Of a stretch of DNA of 64,000 nucleotides, positions 1 to 13,900 are shown one piece after another. The DNA comes from Watersipora subatra (Eukaryota; Bryozoa; Gymnolaemata; Cheilostomatida; Watersiporidae). A program made the translations under genes and the position numbers. Positions within the stretch are counted from its first letter, which is position 1; every line of letters begins with the position of its first letter. Location: assembly GCF_963576615.1 (NCBI RefSeq), contig NC_088711.1, forward strand, positions 5,456,001-5,520,000, given 5' to 3'. The notes beneath the pieces were generated by a model. The model was not told the origin of the DNA, did not search any database, and saw only the letters and a list, made by a program, of their open reading frames with translations.

Positions 1-315
1 TTGCATAAACCACGGCCTCAATAAGCAATATATGACCCAATGAGTTTTGTCCGGATATCGCTTACACTTATGAGTACAAAAAAATTTATGAATTCCTGAC
101 TAACTGTAATAAGCATATGTACTTAGGTCAACAAATATAAAAGTTACAGCTGCAAATGGTAACAGGCGGCTACCACAACTAAATAGGCCGCTGAGCAATT
201 TGTGTAGGAGTAGACATCATATGAAGACTGAATGGTGGCCACAAGCTAGCAAACTTCAATATATATTTGGAGCTGAGCCAATGAAGCCGAAACCCAATAC
301 GCTTGAAACCAAATA

Positions 316-1104
316 CAGTGGAACCTCGGTTCTCGAACACAATCTGTTCCAGAAGGTTGTTCGAGATCCGAAACAAATTTTTGCATTAGAATTAATGTAT
401 GTAAATTTTAATCCGTTTCAAGTCGATTTAACAACTTCGGTAAAGTATTTTTTAACATTTTCCACCATAAACTGTAATGTATACTGCATACTATCGATCA
501 TGTTTAATTTTAATAAAAGGTTTTCTATTTATGACGATGAAAAAAGAAAACAAAAAGTAAACATTTCGTATGCTTTGTTCTTAAAACATCGGAAACATTA
601 AAGGTTAAGATACAATAACAAAAATTGCAAAAATTGATAATGAAGCAGCACAAAAATGCAACAGATCAGTTACATCAAAAATCGTGTGAAAAAGAAAGTA
701 GAAACATAAATGGCACGTTTACTTCACATCTTTGAAGAAAAATCTTTCAAAACAATTAAGAGTAACTCGACTGGAGGAGTTGCATCCCTAGAAAATCTCT
801 TCGGTAGAGAGTATGTCCTCCCAGATGGCTCCTTTTTGTAAAGAATTTATGACGCGAAACTTCTTTTGTTTGAGAACCTTCCAAAAGTGGCTCATAACAA
901 CGTCGTCAAACTTATAAACATGCTGTTTACGGAGCTGTTCAGAACGTTTAGTCCCAATGCGCATGCTCCGGTTTGGTCAAGAACTGAATTTATGGTCGAG
1001 ATCCGAGACGAACAAATCTCAAATTTTTTGGTCAACCAAAAAACGAGTTGGTCGAAAACTGAGTTGGTCGAAAACTGAGTTGGTCGAGAACCAAGGTTCC
1101 ACTG
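316..1104. mobile_element. Non-autonomous pogo/Tigger-type transposon with TA target duplication
   Basis: The element starts CAGTGGAACCTCGGTTCTCG and ends with the near inverted copy CGAGAACCAAGGTTCCACTG. TA flanks both sides (314-315 and 1105-1106). Subterminal repeats of a TTGGTCGAAAACTGAG-like unit lie near the right end. No intact transposase is seen. CAGT ends, a TA duplication and the CTCG-type terminus are typical of pogo/Tigger derivatives. Confidence 0.7.
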
Positions 1105-1106
1105 TA

Positions 1107-1774
1107 GTTTTAATTTTGGGCTGTAATGCACATTTAAACCTCAAATTGTATTCCTTTCATTTCCTATAAACCCTTTCATAGGGTTTATATGACGTAGATG
1201 CATTTTTGCGAAAATTACTGCGATTGCGTAGTAACTCAACATTAGTAATACGTGACAACACAACCAATGAGCATCAGTATTACTAAGGTGTTAAAAGTGT
1301 CATCCGAATAATTCTTTGAAAAATTAGCCTTTATTCGCGAAGCAAATTATAAATTTGATTAGAAAATTCCAAGTCAAAAATGAATATTTTTTTCTGATGA
1401 TCAAACTTTTTAGGTGTAACATGGCTTTCGCAAGCGCCTCCAATGCTAGAAACAGAATAGCGTTTGTCGATGACATTATAACCGATTCAGTTTCAGAATT
1501 AATTTAATACTCAGATAATGAAAGTGATAGCACTGCCTCTGATAGTGATGAAAATAATAGTTTTGTAAGAGTAAGGAATATTGTAGAGGATCGTTACAGC
1601 TTCGTAGCAATCATAGCTTCACATAGCTTTACCAATGCACAAAGTAGAGACACATTGAATTTTTTGCATAGCTGTTTGTTAATATGTTTGTTGAGCTTTG
1701 GATATTGTATGTTGTACATTACTTTGTATGTCGAGATAATATTTGCTCAAATTTATAATACATGTCAGCAAATT
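1107..1774. other. Intronic or 3' KIF20 stretch with a possible transposase-like scrap
   Basis: No gene is supported. From about 1422 a plus-strand frame reads an N-terminus followed by an acidic Asp/Ser-rich stretch, broken by a stop at about 1506. This is reminiscent of the acidic N-terminus of piggyBac-like transposases, but it is too short to assign. Confidence 0.25.
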
Positions 1775-1830
1775 CAAACGAAGCTTGACTCGAAGCTGCA
1801 GCCGTGCAGCTTTGAGTCAAGCTTCGTTTG
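1775..1830. repeat. Perfect-arm hairpin of about 56 bp
   Basis: CAAACGAAGCTTGACTC at the left pairs with GAGTCAAGCTTCGTTTG at the right, around a GCTGCAGCCGTGCAGC-like centre. Foldback DNA just 3' of KIF20 exon 13; function unknown. Confidence 0.7.
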
Positions 1831-1872
1831 CCAATGCACTTAAAGTTGTCAGCTCAGAAGATAATTTCTTAC

Positions 1873-1968
1873 CTGCGCATCAGTGGGGTCACATTTTGTG
1901 ACCTTTTGCATTAGTTCCAGCTCCTTTTTGGCAGCATTCAGCTCATCATCCTTACACTCAAGCTTCAT
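1873..1968 (-). CDS. KIF20: KIF20 exon 13 (coiled coil, last exon in window)
   Basis: 32 codons between acceptor CATTTCAG and donor GTAAGA, encoding [18 protein letters not shown]. No stop is reached, so the gene must continue left of base 1, past the repeats at 316-1830. Confidence 0.7.
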
Positions 1969-4900
1969 CTGAAATGGCAAACAAACGCAGTGGATTGACT
2001 CAATCACCACAACTGTAATATCAACATTATTTCTGCAAGCACCTACGCATACCTGCAGTTGTTTCAAATCTTCTTCGATTTCTGACTTGTCTGGAGCTGA
2101 ATCCTCGATAGCTGATTTGATGATATGAACCCTCTGTTCCATTGCATCTTCCATCCTCTGACGGGTGGCGACAAGCTGCTCTCTGTATAACAGAGTACAC
2201 GACCTAGTGCTAGAGTCGCCAACTTACTTTGAACGTCAAACACAAGGCTTGCAGAGACAGCTGACAAGTGGCAAATGACACTACGACATACATGTATTCC
2301 CATGCCATATCTACATACATTAGAATGATCGATCAATGTTTTTTAATTATCCAGCAGGCTGCATGCCATCTCATACCTATCAATTCAAGAGGAACTTACT
2401 GGTAACTGCACTCCACCTCTGTAAAATGCTGCATCATTTCTTGCGCAATCTCAGTTCTTAATCGTGATTCTAGTAGCTTACTTGCTCTCCTCTCTTCCTT
2501 AAGGAGCTCATTTGTGTCGATAAGGGCCTGTTTCAGAGTTGCCAGCCACTCTTTGTACTGCTCAACCGATGCTTCTGCAGTAGCAATGCAATCAAGCATT
2601 AATTGCCTCCATACTTCTGGCTGGACCACAACAGACCTGATGAAGGTGGTCCATCCAAAAGAATAGTGCTAACATGATGGATATAGCCATCATTGTAGGT
2701 ACATAAGCAACTCCTAATCTACTACAGCAAGAATGATAGAAGGATACAACAACTCCCAACCGATAATAGATAACTATATTAGGCTTGTCTGCTACTCTTT
2801 GGTAAGCATTAAGTTTCGTAGTACAAAAACAGCAGATTCCAAACAGTAAAAAAAATCTATGAGAAAAAATCGAACCTTCTCGTTCTTCTGTGACTTCCAG
2901 CTCCTCTGCAACATAAATGCCAAGCATAAACCATTTTTTTAAAATAACCAAACCTTATGAAAACCCAAAAGAAGCATGTAGTGTACATGGACCTTCTACT
3001 CACCTGTTTCTTTCCATTGTATCGTCTCCCTACAGTCATCAGTCGACTGCTCAAGGACGGGCAATACATCAATCTTGGCCCTGCTCGGTACCAGAGAAGC
3101 AGTCTTCTCCGCTACTACCTTGAGTCGCCGAGCTGTATCAAGGCAATGGCAAAGATGAAGTGGTGAGTGAATGAAGCCCTAGAATTTAGCGCTAGCGAAC
3201 AGTACCACTAAGAACTGTTAGCTATGTTGTGAGTGAAGCGTGTACAAAATAAATTAATCCAGCCAACATTCCTTGATTGACAGGAAAAAAGCATCTGATA
3301 CCACTGAAGAGTATTGCAAATGAGTTCAAGGGCTTCTATAACACCTGCTAAGGTCTGGTCAGCAAAACTATCAATTTGCAGAGCTAGTGTCCTTAGTTGT
3401 CGCGGCTCAATATCGTGCAGTGGATGCACAACTGAGTTGACAACCTCCGGTTATAAAACCATTTCACATGATGCTCTACGTTTGTTACCATAAAAAACGG
3501 ACACAGATCTACTAATTCTTAATAAAAGCTAACTTAATTTATTGTTGCCGTGCAAGGTTGGGTGTTTCTCTGATTACAAAAACATGTCTACTGTACTGAA
3601 TAAAATCAGGATTGATAAGAAACACGTACCGATGGCGGAGAACTTGAGCACCTGAAGGTTTTCATCAAAGCAGCTTGCCGCTGGACAGACATTGACAAAC
3701 ATACAAGCACGTCCCTTACCAGAGAAGAATGTCTGAAAGAGTCGAGTGAGTTTGCTCTCCCTGAAAGGCACGACTTTTGCTGTCCTACAATACACCTCGG
3801 TTATATACTACAATACAGAGGAGAAACACCATATAGACTTTCGCAACACATCTATGACTTTTGCAACACACGTATTATATGTATATAAAGAATTGGCTGG
3901 CAATGAGCGATAAGTAACGATAAATAAAAATAGACAATTAAAATAAAATAAACGCTAAAATATTCAAACATGTATGTAAATCTTTTACACAAAAAGTAAG
4001 ACAAAATAGCACAAACTGCAATTGAATTTTGACATGTAAGGAAAATCATGGCTATCCAACCTAAAAGTTATTTTACAAGATATTTTAAAATGGCAAATAA
4101 GATGCGGTCATCAAAATTACAAAAGCTTGTTTCGTCACAAATGAGCAAGTTGCATTGAAGTGTACGCAAACATAAAAAGACTTTCAGTCATATCCCCAAA
4201 CAATCTTCAAGGGATGAGCTGCTAGCCAGCCATAATCTTCCAGCCGCTGGAGAGATAGTAAAGGTAATAACTTACTTGCCAAGTTGATTCTCTCTAAGTA
4301 ACTGGATGCAGCGTCCAAGAGTCAGAAGAGAGGTGTTTATGTTTCCTGCCTCCTTCAGACGTTCTCCTTCACTTCCTGTTCGAGTATAGCGCTCTGATCC
4401 AGCTAAGTCACAGAAACTCAACCTGTGTGTATGACATGAGCCGGGTAACAAAAACACTGCAACTGCTATTTAAAGTAAAAAATGCTGGATAGAATAAAAA
4501 TCAAATTTAGACAAATGAAAACATCAGCCTTCAATCGATCATCATACATTCCCTATATGTACAAATAACTAAGAAACATAACACCTGTTAATGATATAAC
4601 TGTATACAGTAATACTTCAACTTACGAGTGCTCCAATGTACAAGAAACTTGAGATACGAACCAGCTTTCAAGCAAGTTTTAGCACTAACATACGAGCCAT
4701 GTTTGAGATAGGAGCACTTGAGTCAGTTGCCAAGTATGCCAGAGGTGTTTTATGAGAACAGCATTACTCTGTATTTTTCAACTGCTCGGGTTATACTTTT
4801 GTACCGTGTTTTTTTGTGCGCGATTTTTCTGTGCAGAGATATGTGAAGTAAACGTACTGTGCGTAGACCGAAAGTTTGCCAGTAAAATGAATGATAATAC

Positions 4901-7900
4901 AAAGAAAAAGCAAATGATAACAATTGATATTAAACGGAAAATTATTGAAAAATATGCGAAATGTGTATGCGTGATTGAGCTAGCTCAGCAATATGACAGA
5001 AATACATCCACACAATTATCAAATAGAAGGATTATATTCAGGGCATTTAGTTCGCAAAAGGACTAATCATAGTTTCTAAATGGCGCAGCGATCTTCACGA
5101 CCACTGGTGGCATTGGATAAACAATTGGCCGGTGACAGCGTAACTGAAACGATGCTAAGTGAAAAGGCCGGTGCTATCTATCAAAACTATAAAATAGACA
5201 TTCGGACAAGTTGGCTAGTGGTCGTGCATGAACCCTTTGTGACGACACATGTGTTCGTCCAAATAGCAACATGTTGAAAGGGCGACAAAGGCAAACGTCC
5301 TTAGATAGGCTTCTCTTAAAACGGCCGGCTAGTCGTGAAAGCGAAACAGAGGAAAAATTAGCTAACCATCGAGAAAATTCAAACTATGAACGCCGAAGAA
5401 ATTTTAATTACGTTAAGTTAAAAATAAAAGTTTGCTTCTAAGTTTGTCTTTTAACACTTTGAACCATGGCAGAGCATCCTGCTAAAGGACTAGATATAGC
5501 ACAACTAATAAAAATCATACATTCCTAATTTTAGGGTTTGTTTTTACAAAACCGAATAATCGACTAGGGAAAAGACGGGGTTGAACTTTTACAACAGAAT
5601 CGACAGAAGATTATGTTTAAAAACTACTTCAAGAGAGCTTAGTCCAGTCTGATGCACATGTTCAACATAGTCCAGTTTGATGTACATGTTCAACATGGTC
5701 TAGTCTGATGCACATGTTCAACATGGTCCAGTTTGATGCACATGTTCAACATGGTCTAGTCTGATGTACATGTTCAACATGGTCCAGTCTGATGCACATG
5801 TTCAACATGGTCCAGTCTGTTGTACATGTTCAACATGGTCCAGTCTGTTGTACATGTTCAACATGGTCCAGTCTGTTTTACATGTTCAACATGGTCCAGT
5901 CTGTTGTACATGTTCAACATGGTACAGTCTGTTGTACATGTTCAACATGGTCCAGTCTGTTGTACATGTTCAACATGGTCCAGTCTGTTGTACATGTTCA
6001 ACATGGTCCAGTCTGTTGCACATGTTCAACATGGTACAGTCTGTTGTACATGTTCAACATGGTCCAGTCTAATGCACATGTTCAATGTGTTAAAGTCTTA
6101 GCACTGTGTCATCCTAGCAGAGCGAATGTTGACATGATTTGAGAACTTCTAAAAGAACAAGACATTTATGCATTCTGCAAAAATAATAGCATGTGACTCA
6201 CTGGCTCATCTGCACTCTCCGTGGGTCGGGCACATCAACCACACGCACTATCTTCACATTGAAGATACAATGACTGCGACTCGAGCTTTCGTTAAGTTTA
6301 GTACAGGCGTATTGAAGACTCCTCTGGCCAAATGTCAGAACTTTTACGGCTTCTTCAGCAGAAGACACCTGGACATGACTCAGATCTACAAGGTGGCCCA
6401 GTCAATGTCACATATATACTGATATTGATCATGCATATATATGTTATACATATATATGCTGTTTATACTCATATTTTCATGCTTGTTCATATAAAAAATT
6501 GGACAAAAATTGTATTTAATTGTCAATTGCATATACACAGATATTTTGTTGTAGAGGCATACGCTAATATGTAATTCAATGCCAATTGTTCCACAGATTG
6601 AGATTTTAGCAAAACCGCAGTTGCAGTTCAGACCTCTGCAAGTTTATACAAAGTCTATAGATTTTAATTTTTCATGTTCATTTCCAAGTTATTTAGAACA
6701 AAATTCATTTGTCACGTTTATTCTTTTCTCTTAAACATGTATGACAACAACACTAGCTCAATATCTTATTTCTACCACAGTTGTTCATCCTTGACAGCAT
6801 TTTACAGAGAGGGACCCAAACTTAGACATAAAATTTTTGAGAATCAGAATAGTCAATTTAGGAAAAGAATTTTACTAAAATATCAAAAAATCTGAAAATA
6901 AATTTTGATTATGAACATATTAAAAACTAATCTGCTGTTGACAATTGAGTTTCCTCGATGCTAGCGGCCTTGAGAAATTGACTATTTTGACTTTACATGC
7001 ATCTAGTGGCTGACACACCCCATTGGGCATTGCATCAAGTCGTTTCGAAATGCAACTGTCTGAAGATGTTTTCCTAAAACCTACATTATCTATAAAGGAA
7101 ACGTCAGCGAAAAACACAAACCTTTAATATAGGGATTTCCATTTTTATCCTCTCTCAATGTCATGGTTTTTCGCTTATGTTTAGAAGGTGGCTCCAAGAG
7201 ATCATAAATCTGTTCATTGTAGATCTCAGCAAAAGAGACCCAAATAGAAAACTTCAAGTTTTCACCGCTGCTGAAGACGATGCCTGACTCCCCATCAAAT
7301 CCTAAATGATGGTAATATTTAACTTTAAGGCGGTCAAACACTGTTATCACAGGCTATCAATATCATGGAGGAAATAATCACATCTTATGAGCTACCATAT
7401 ACATTAGAGATTCCTACAAAGTGAATAATACCGTTACAAGAACATTTACATTATAGAATTTTACCTTATATGAACAGTAAAATACATGTACATTGCCTAA
7501 TTCAATTCAAGATTGTCTCAAACTTCGCCCTTCAAAACTTCCAAAACTTTGGCCATCAAAAAGGAAAAACTAAACAAGACTTTTCAATTTAGTAAGTGTA
7601 CAGTAGCTGTTGTATTATTGGTTTTATCGACAACTTTTCTCTTTTTCATCATATTAATTTAGTTTAAGGTTCATGATTGAAAATTTCCTCTTGAAATTTT
7701 TCATTTCAAGAGGAACACACACCCACAATATCAATTTAAATCGATTTTTTCACTTACCCCCAGCAGGCTCTATGCTGTGAAAAAAATTGTAGACATGTTT
7801 AAAGCAAAAACAAAAAATATTCACTATAGTAAGAACAGTGTTTGTCTGTTGGTGTGTTTGTCCAAACCAGCGTTAGGATAAAGATTGCTTTTAACAAGAC

Positions 7901-10900
7901 TCCAACTCATGACATTCAGCTGGTAAACCGACCCTCTAATACCTGCACCAATCGACTGCTTTCGGGTATTTCTGAATAATTGTGCAGCTAGTTATTATCT
8001 GCGTTATATCGACACATCTGACGAGCTCTCGCGGCGAACTGTCAGGTTACGAGTATATATTATAAACATACCCCTTTGCATCGTTTTCTCTCCCGAGTGT
8101 GGCAAGGGAGACAACGATATTCTAAGGCTATTAGATTCTCATTATTAACTTTACGCCTTACTATTTATGGAGTCTTTTTACGTATGCAATATTTGAATAT
8201 AAATTTTTTACGTTGGGTGGACTTAAATAAAAGGAGGCATACATTATAGGGTGCTTACTGGATGTGAGCTTAGTCATAATCGTTCTGAATTAGCGATCAT
8301 TAGCTTCATAGAGCTGAAGTTACTTCTCCGTTGAAACTACAAGAGCCTTAGCGACAAAAAATGGGTTATAGGCAGTTCATTTAGCCTCGGTGCTATAAAT
8401 TCTATAACAAATAACCTTACCATCAATGAGGCTCTCGCCTATGGAGGGCCGCGAGGCCAGCGAATCACACGAGCTGCGAAGATCTGAAGAGTCAATGGCT
8501 TTCTACAACATTAGGTAAAGACACGACAATAGCGCGTACTCAAATAATGGCGGTATGACATGCGATTCCGCATTTAGCATGCTAGTCAGACAGTATCGCT
8601 GGAGTTAAGAGCATTGTGTGCTGCCAACATAGTGACATGTGAGCACAACTTCTCTCTCGGCCTATTTATCCATCATTTCTGGGCATGCATTGCATAGTAG
8701 AACTTTGTAAACACCTACTATGTATGGGTAACTAACTAACATTAATTGTTATTTTTCTTTTGTTTCAAGTTGGAGCGGTCCATGCTGCCGTCCATAGTGA
8801 GTATCATAACTATTAACTATCTGTCTAGTGGCTGACACAACTCAGCAGGTCATTGCTAATAATGTTAATCTTACCTTAAATGATCATGTGTTTCAAAATT
8901 AGTTGAGTGCACCATAAAGAATCAGTCTATACAAACAACATAGTCACAGAAATGATAATTTTTTTATATATGTAGTAATAGATAAATGCCCAGGCTTTGC
9001 CCGGATAATAAAAAGGTATTTGAGCAGAAGTTATTTTTATTTAACATGTACAACATTTACCATTCTAACTTTCAAACTTCTTAAGTGTTTTTGTGCATTT
9101 CCAATAAATTTAGAGTAAAAATAAACAATGAATACATAGAATTGTGTGTACAAAAAAGTTGTGTTGCAGCAGAAGCTCGTTGTATTCAAAGTTTTGATGG
9201 ACGAAACTCGTACCTCTTGATACGGGTACAAATAAAAAAATGAGGTAACAGACTGTCTTTGTCTGACCAAATTGAGGGAAAGAATGTAGAGGCAATTCCT
9301 ACCTCAGATAATACATTTGTTCACGTTAAAAGTATTTAGCTTTTACAGTTTAATTAAACTGAAAATAGAAGTGCAACGGCAGACTTGAAATTGAATCGGC
9401 ACATCTGAAAATTACAAATTAAAAAAATAGGTAATGGTGGAAAAATGAGCTTTTAAAATCTCTTTGAAAACAACAATAATAAAAGGTAATATTAATTACT
9501 AATAAAAAGTGCACATTTAGCATGCGCAATCGCGATAAGGATATACCTATATGTAAGAGCGTTAGAAATAATTATAAAAACAATTAGAAGAATGGCTTAG
9601 CCTAGTGGTTAGGCGCGCTTGTTCATAGACTTACGATTTGAATGTCATGAGCTAAAATCCTCCGCAAAGTGTATTTTCCACTGCTGGATTTTAATCGCTA
9701 TAAATGGAGGTAGGCATAGAAACAAAAACAAACACTGATATTTATATACAGATTCAAAACTTTAATACATGCACTGAGCCATAAGAGTGTAAAATATTAA
9801 TTACCAATACTACACTGTATACATACTACATTATTAGCAGTTAATAAAATCGTTACAGATTGTCATTTTCTGGCTAACAGCAAGACAATCCGTAGTTGTC
9901 AGCTGTATGGGGACTAATTCAAGTATACATCCTATCATGAATATTAGACATGTTTATCAGCATCACCCTGTCAGTTTCTAACTTCATTCAATATTAGATC
10001 AAAATATCTTATTACAAAATTGAGTTCACACTAGTTGAGCAAGTTTAGTGAAGCCACTGTAATTGACTTCAATCAGATCTGTACCTCAAAACAAATTGCA
10101 TGACCAGTTTAGGGGTGCATACCGAAGCGGTGTTGAGAATCATCATCTTATGCTTGGCAGCAATAGCCATGTCACTGGCAGAGAGCTTCTTCACTTGACA
10201 ATAGAACTGAGGCTTCAAATCAGACTGGGCGTTCTGTTGGTCACCAATGCTGTTAAATATGGTATCCAGTGCCCGAGGAATAATCCCTGGATCCTTATGA
10301 GAACCTTGAACCACGACATATTTGTAGTACAATAAGGTAATAATATTACGTTGACTGGATTAATAGTGTATGTTAACCCTTTCACTGCCACTATCAGCCG
10401 CAGTCAGAATCGCGATTTTTTAGCTCCTTGCAATACGCGTAACTCTGATTTAAAGATTGGTTGCGTCAAACAAGTCAATCAAATGAAATTAAGACCAAAA
10501 AAAGGCTAAAATTTGATGTCAATTCTGTCTTTGTAGACTAATCCTGTCAAGAGATCTAAGCGTTTGAATGAGGCCATTTTTTAAAATGCTCAGATTCCAG
10601 CGGGTGCTTCATTCGTGACGTAACGAGTAATATACATGAAAAGAGCCCTCTGGGCGATAAATATACGATGTCTTCTTTAGCCAATCATCAGCACGAAATT
10701 TTTATATAGTTCATATTAAATGTTATCGCTCGTAAAATGGGTTGTCCGCGATTTCAAAGATTCTCGTTGTTAGGGATGTTACTCTATTACTAGTTAGTTA
10801 CGCGCATCGACTACCCTAGGACACCTATGTATTCGCGGCATCTAACTTTCGCTTTTTTCTTTGCAACATCCTCTCGCGAAAATTTCATGAGCGAAACTAA

Positions 10901-13900
10901 ACAATCATAACGAACGAGCGAAAACGCGAAATTAAATGGCTTTGTTCATTGATATTCACAATAAAATCGTCATATTAGAAATGCAGGCAAGTTTCGTGTG
11001 TGGTTGGCTCATTGGGCATTTTTTGCTAAACTCATTATAGCTAATACATCGCCTGAGCAGCATGGCAAAACAAATTAAGATAATAAGTTTTTTGGAAAAG
11101 CCTAGACAAATTAGGAAGATGATGATATTAGTTTAGTCATTGAATTTGTAACTGATGAGGATGACAGTATGGTAGGGAAAGTCATAAAATTGAATAATAA
11201 TTATTGTGGTGATGAATTTTATTACCAACCAAAAGCAATAACACCCGGAGCCATGGCCACCGCGTGCTATAAATACTTGAATTCTAATATTGGTGCCACA
11301 TAGGTCACTGCGGCAGGGACCTTGAGGTCATTGATAGTCCAGGAAACAAATGGCAGCAAACGATCAAATTGTATTGTTGATCTCGCCTACACATTTCTAC
11401 CTGCTGTTTACAAATAAAAACTACCGTTCTTTTCGGACTATTAGCCGCTACTTTTTTCTGATGATTTGAGCCATGCGGCTTATATAAGAGTGCGGTTAAT
11501 CTGTAGCTTTTTCTTTCACCGCAAGGGCGCACTAACGGGAATCTCCAATTAGTGCGCTTCTAGCGGTGAAAGAAAATACGAAACAATGCCTCACGGTACT
11601 GTCCCGTTAGGCACTAAGTTAAAAAGCCTCGGATAATACGAAACTGTGTCGTTCTGGACTGTTCCGTTTTAAACGGCAAAGTTGCTGCCATGTTAAAAAG
11701 CACAGTCCTAGTTCTGCGGCCTATACAAAGGTGCGGTTTATGTATTGTTTTATTATCGTTTATTGGAAAATAAAGCAGATGCAGCTTATATAGTGGTGCG
11801 TTTTATAGTCCAAAAAGTACGGTAGTCCCAATTTGAAACATATTTCGTACCAGTGAACTGGACCTGAGGAATCTAATGATGTTTGTTCTACTGCATTTAT
11901 TTTCACATCCCTATATTTTCGCACTCATCAGAGCTGCGAAATTAAGTTGCAGCGAAATTTTACTCTGTATGCTACTCACGAAACTAAATACTAGCGAAAT
12001 ATAAGTGTCCTAGGGTAGTAGTAGATTCTAGTAGCTATGCGCATAGACATTTAATTTACTAAATTAATTGACATCGTTAATTTACTGAATTGCTGCACAT
12101 TTTATTGACGAACAGAATTGTAATAATGCTCAGTTCAGCAAAGGTGACTCAAAGTTTTCTGAGCATAAAGTGATTAAAGATTGGGGCAGACAGGTTATGG
12201 TTAGAGCGGACAGGCGTCAGCAGCGTTATTACTTGTAGAAAGTGAGGAAAATCGATTGATCAATGCCTATCTTCAACTCTCAGAAACAGAGCTTCAAATT
12301 GCTGGCTTGGCGTATTTATGCTCTTATTAACAATTTATTCATTTTGAAAATTACACTCGCAATCAAACTCTCAAATTTAAAGCTTGAAGTAGATACACTT
12401 TAAAACGACATATATATATATATATATGAATGACATTTATTACATTTGTTTTATTGTTACAGGATATTTATGTGGTTAACTAGTGGAGCAGTCGTGTCGG
12501 TCTGAAAACTGCAATAAATGGGAAAGAGAGACACAAATGTGTGCTGCACAAACCATAATATGTATTGTTTGAGTTTGCTGCATTAGATTAATTTTTCCTA
12601 TTATATGAGCTGAAACTATGTGAATGGTCGCGACTTGGATGGATGTTCTTTAATAAAAACCTTGCGCTGCGATGAAAATTTTTTGGCTTTTAAAAATTAT
12701 ATAAAATAATATTGTTAAAGACTATGCAAAACATGAATTGCAGAAAATATTGAACACATAGTCCTGTTGCCATCTGTGCTGAAATCCTCCCTGATAAATA
12801 GATTTAGGAAGTGTAATCAGAGCTGCATTGTCAGGCACTTTTGCATAGCTCGACTCAATTCCAACAGACCAAATATTAAGTTTTTAAAAAAGTTATGCTC
12901 CACCCTACCAAGTGAGGCTTTCTTAACCCTTTGCCAGAATCGGTAGGTTAACTGATTTCAACGATATTGACATTGTTTTGCGTTCACTATTTCGGTCAAC
13001 TAATAAAACCATTTGTTTTGTATTAACTAATCGAATGTGACCAGTAAATTTTTTCTACAAATCGAAACTAATAATGACTAAATAACGTTGACTATACATG
13101 ACTTTTTGGGATGCAGTTGGTTTCGCCATATACCGAACATATTCTTTTCAAAGATGGCGGCACGCTTATTTTATTTAGTAGCCAGTTTCCGGTGTGGGTA
13201 GCAACTGAGCACTTAGCTGATACAAGGACCGCAATAAAATAAGTTAATTCGACGACCTAGGTATCGTAGACCAGTAGAATCGGAGTCGGTACTCAGATGT
13301 TTACACAGCATATAGAGAGAACTGATATGACAAGTTTTAATTTCCCTTATTTGAGGCGTTTGAGACATTTATAATAATGTATCTGTAGCTAGATTTAAAA
13401 CTGTATTCTAACCAACATGAGCAAATACAAAATAAAATATACGCCAATAGAGCCGCATAGGACTAAACTTTTATCGCAATAGCCGATGTGAATACGAGAG
13501 ATAGAGACAGGTTGTATCACTAGTTACATCCTTTTGGGCAATCTGGGCATGTCTTTTTTGCCTGGAAATTTTTACCGCGAACAGTTTTTGTCGATTTCAC
13601 CCTCAAATATCTTGACAATGAGATCGCCTAACACAACAAACAACATCTCGACTGATAGACAAAAAAATACTTTCTTTTAAAATCAACTAAAATTTGACAC
13701 AGCCGCATCTTTAAAGCAAATGAAATGACATTATGCAAACTTAATTTTAACAACTGCAACTCGAACCTTTATTAACTCAACTTTATTAATAAAAGCAAAA
13801 CATAACAATAATGGTTATCACCATTTTTAACTTTTTGGCACAAAATAAATTTTTATGGAGACAAATAATCGGTAAATCAAATATTTGACATTGGGGCATT

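Larger units (their letters stand above)
7354..10122. other. KIF20 intron 3
   Basis: Contains a minus-strand tRNA-derived SINE near 7840-7975, a dispersed repeat near 8983-9090 and a plus-strand SINE near 9588-9712. The rest is AT-rich without recognisable content. Confidence 0.6.

Noticed and set aside
2592..2951. 119-codon minus-strand frame
   Set aside because: It overlaps the intron between KIF20 exons 10 and 11. Only its two ends share sequence with the exons; the middle has no coding character.
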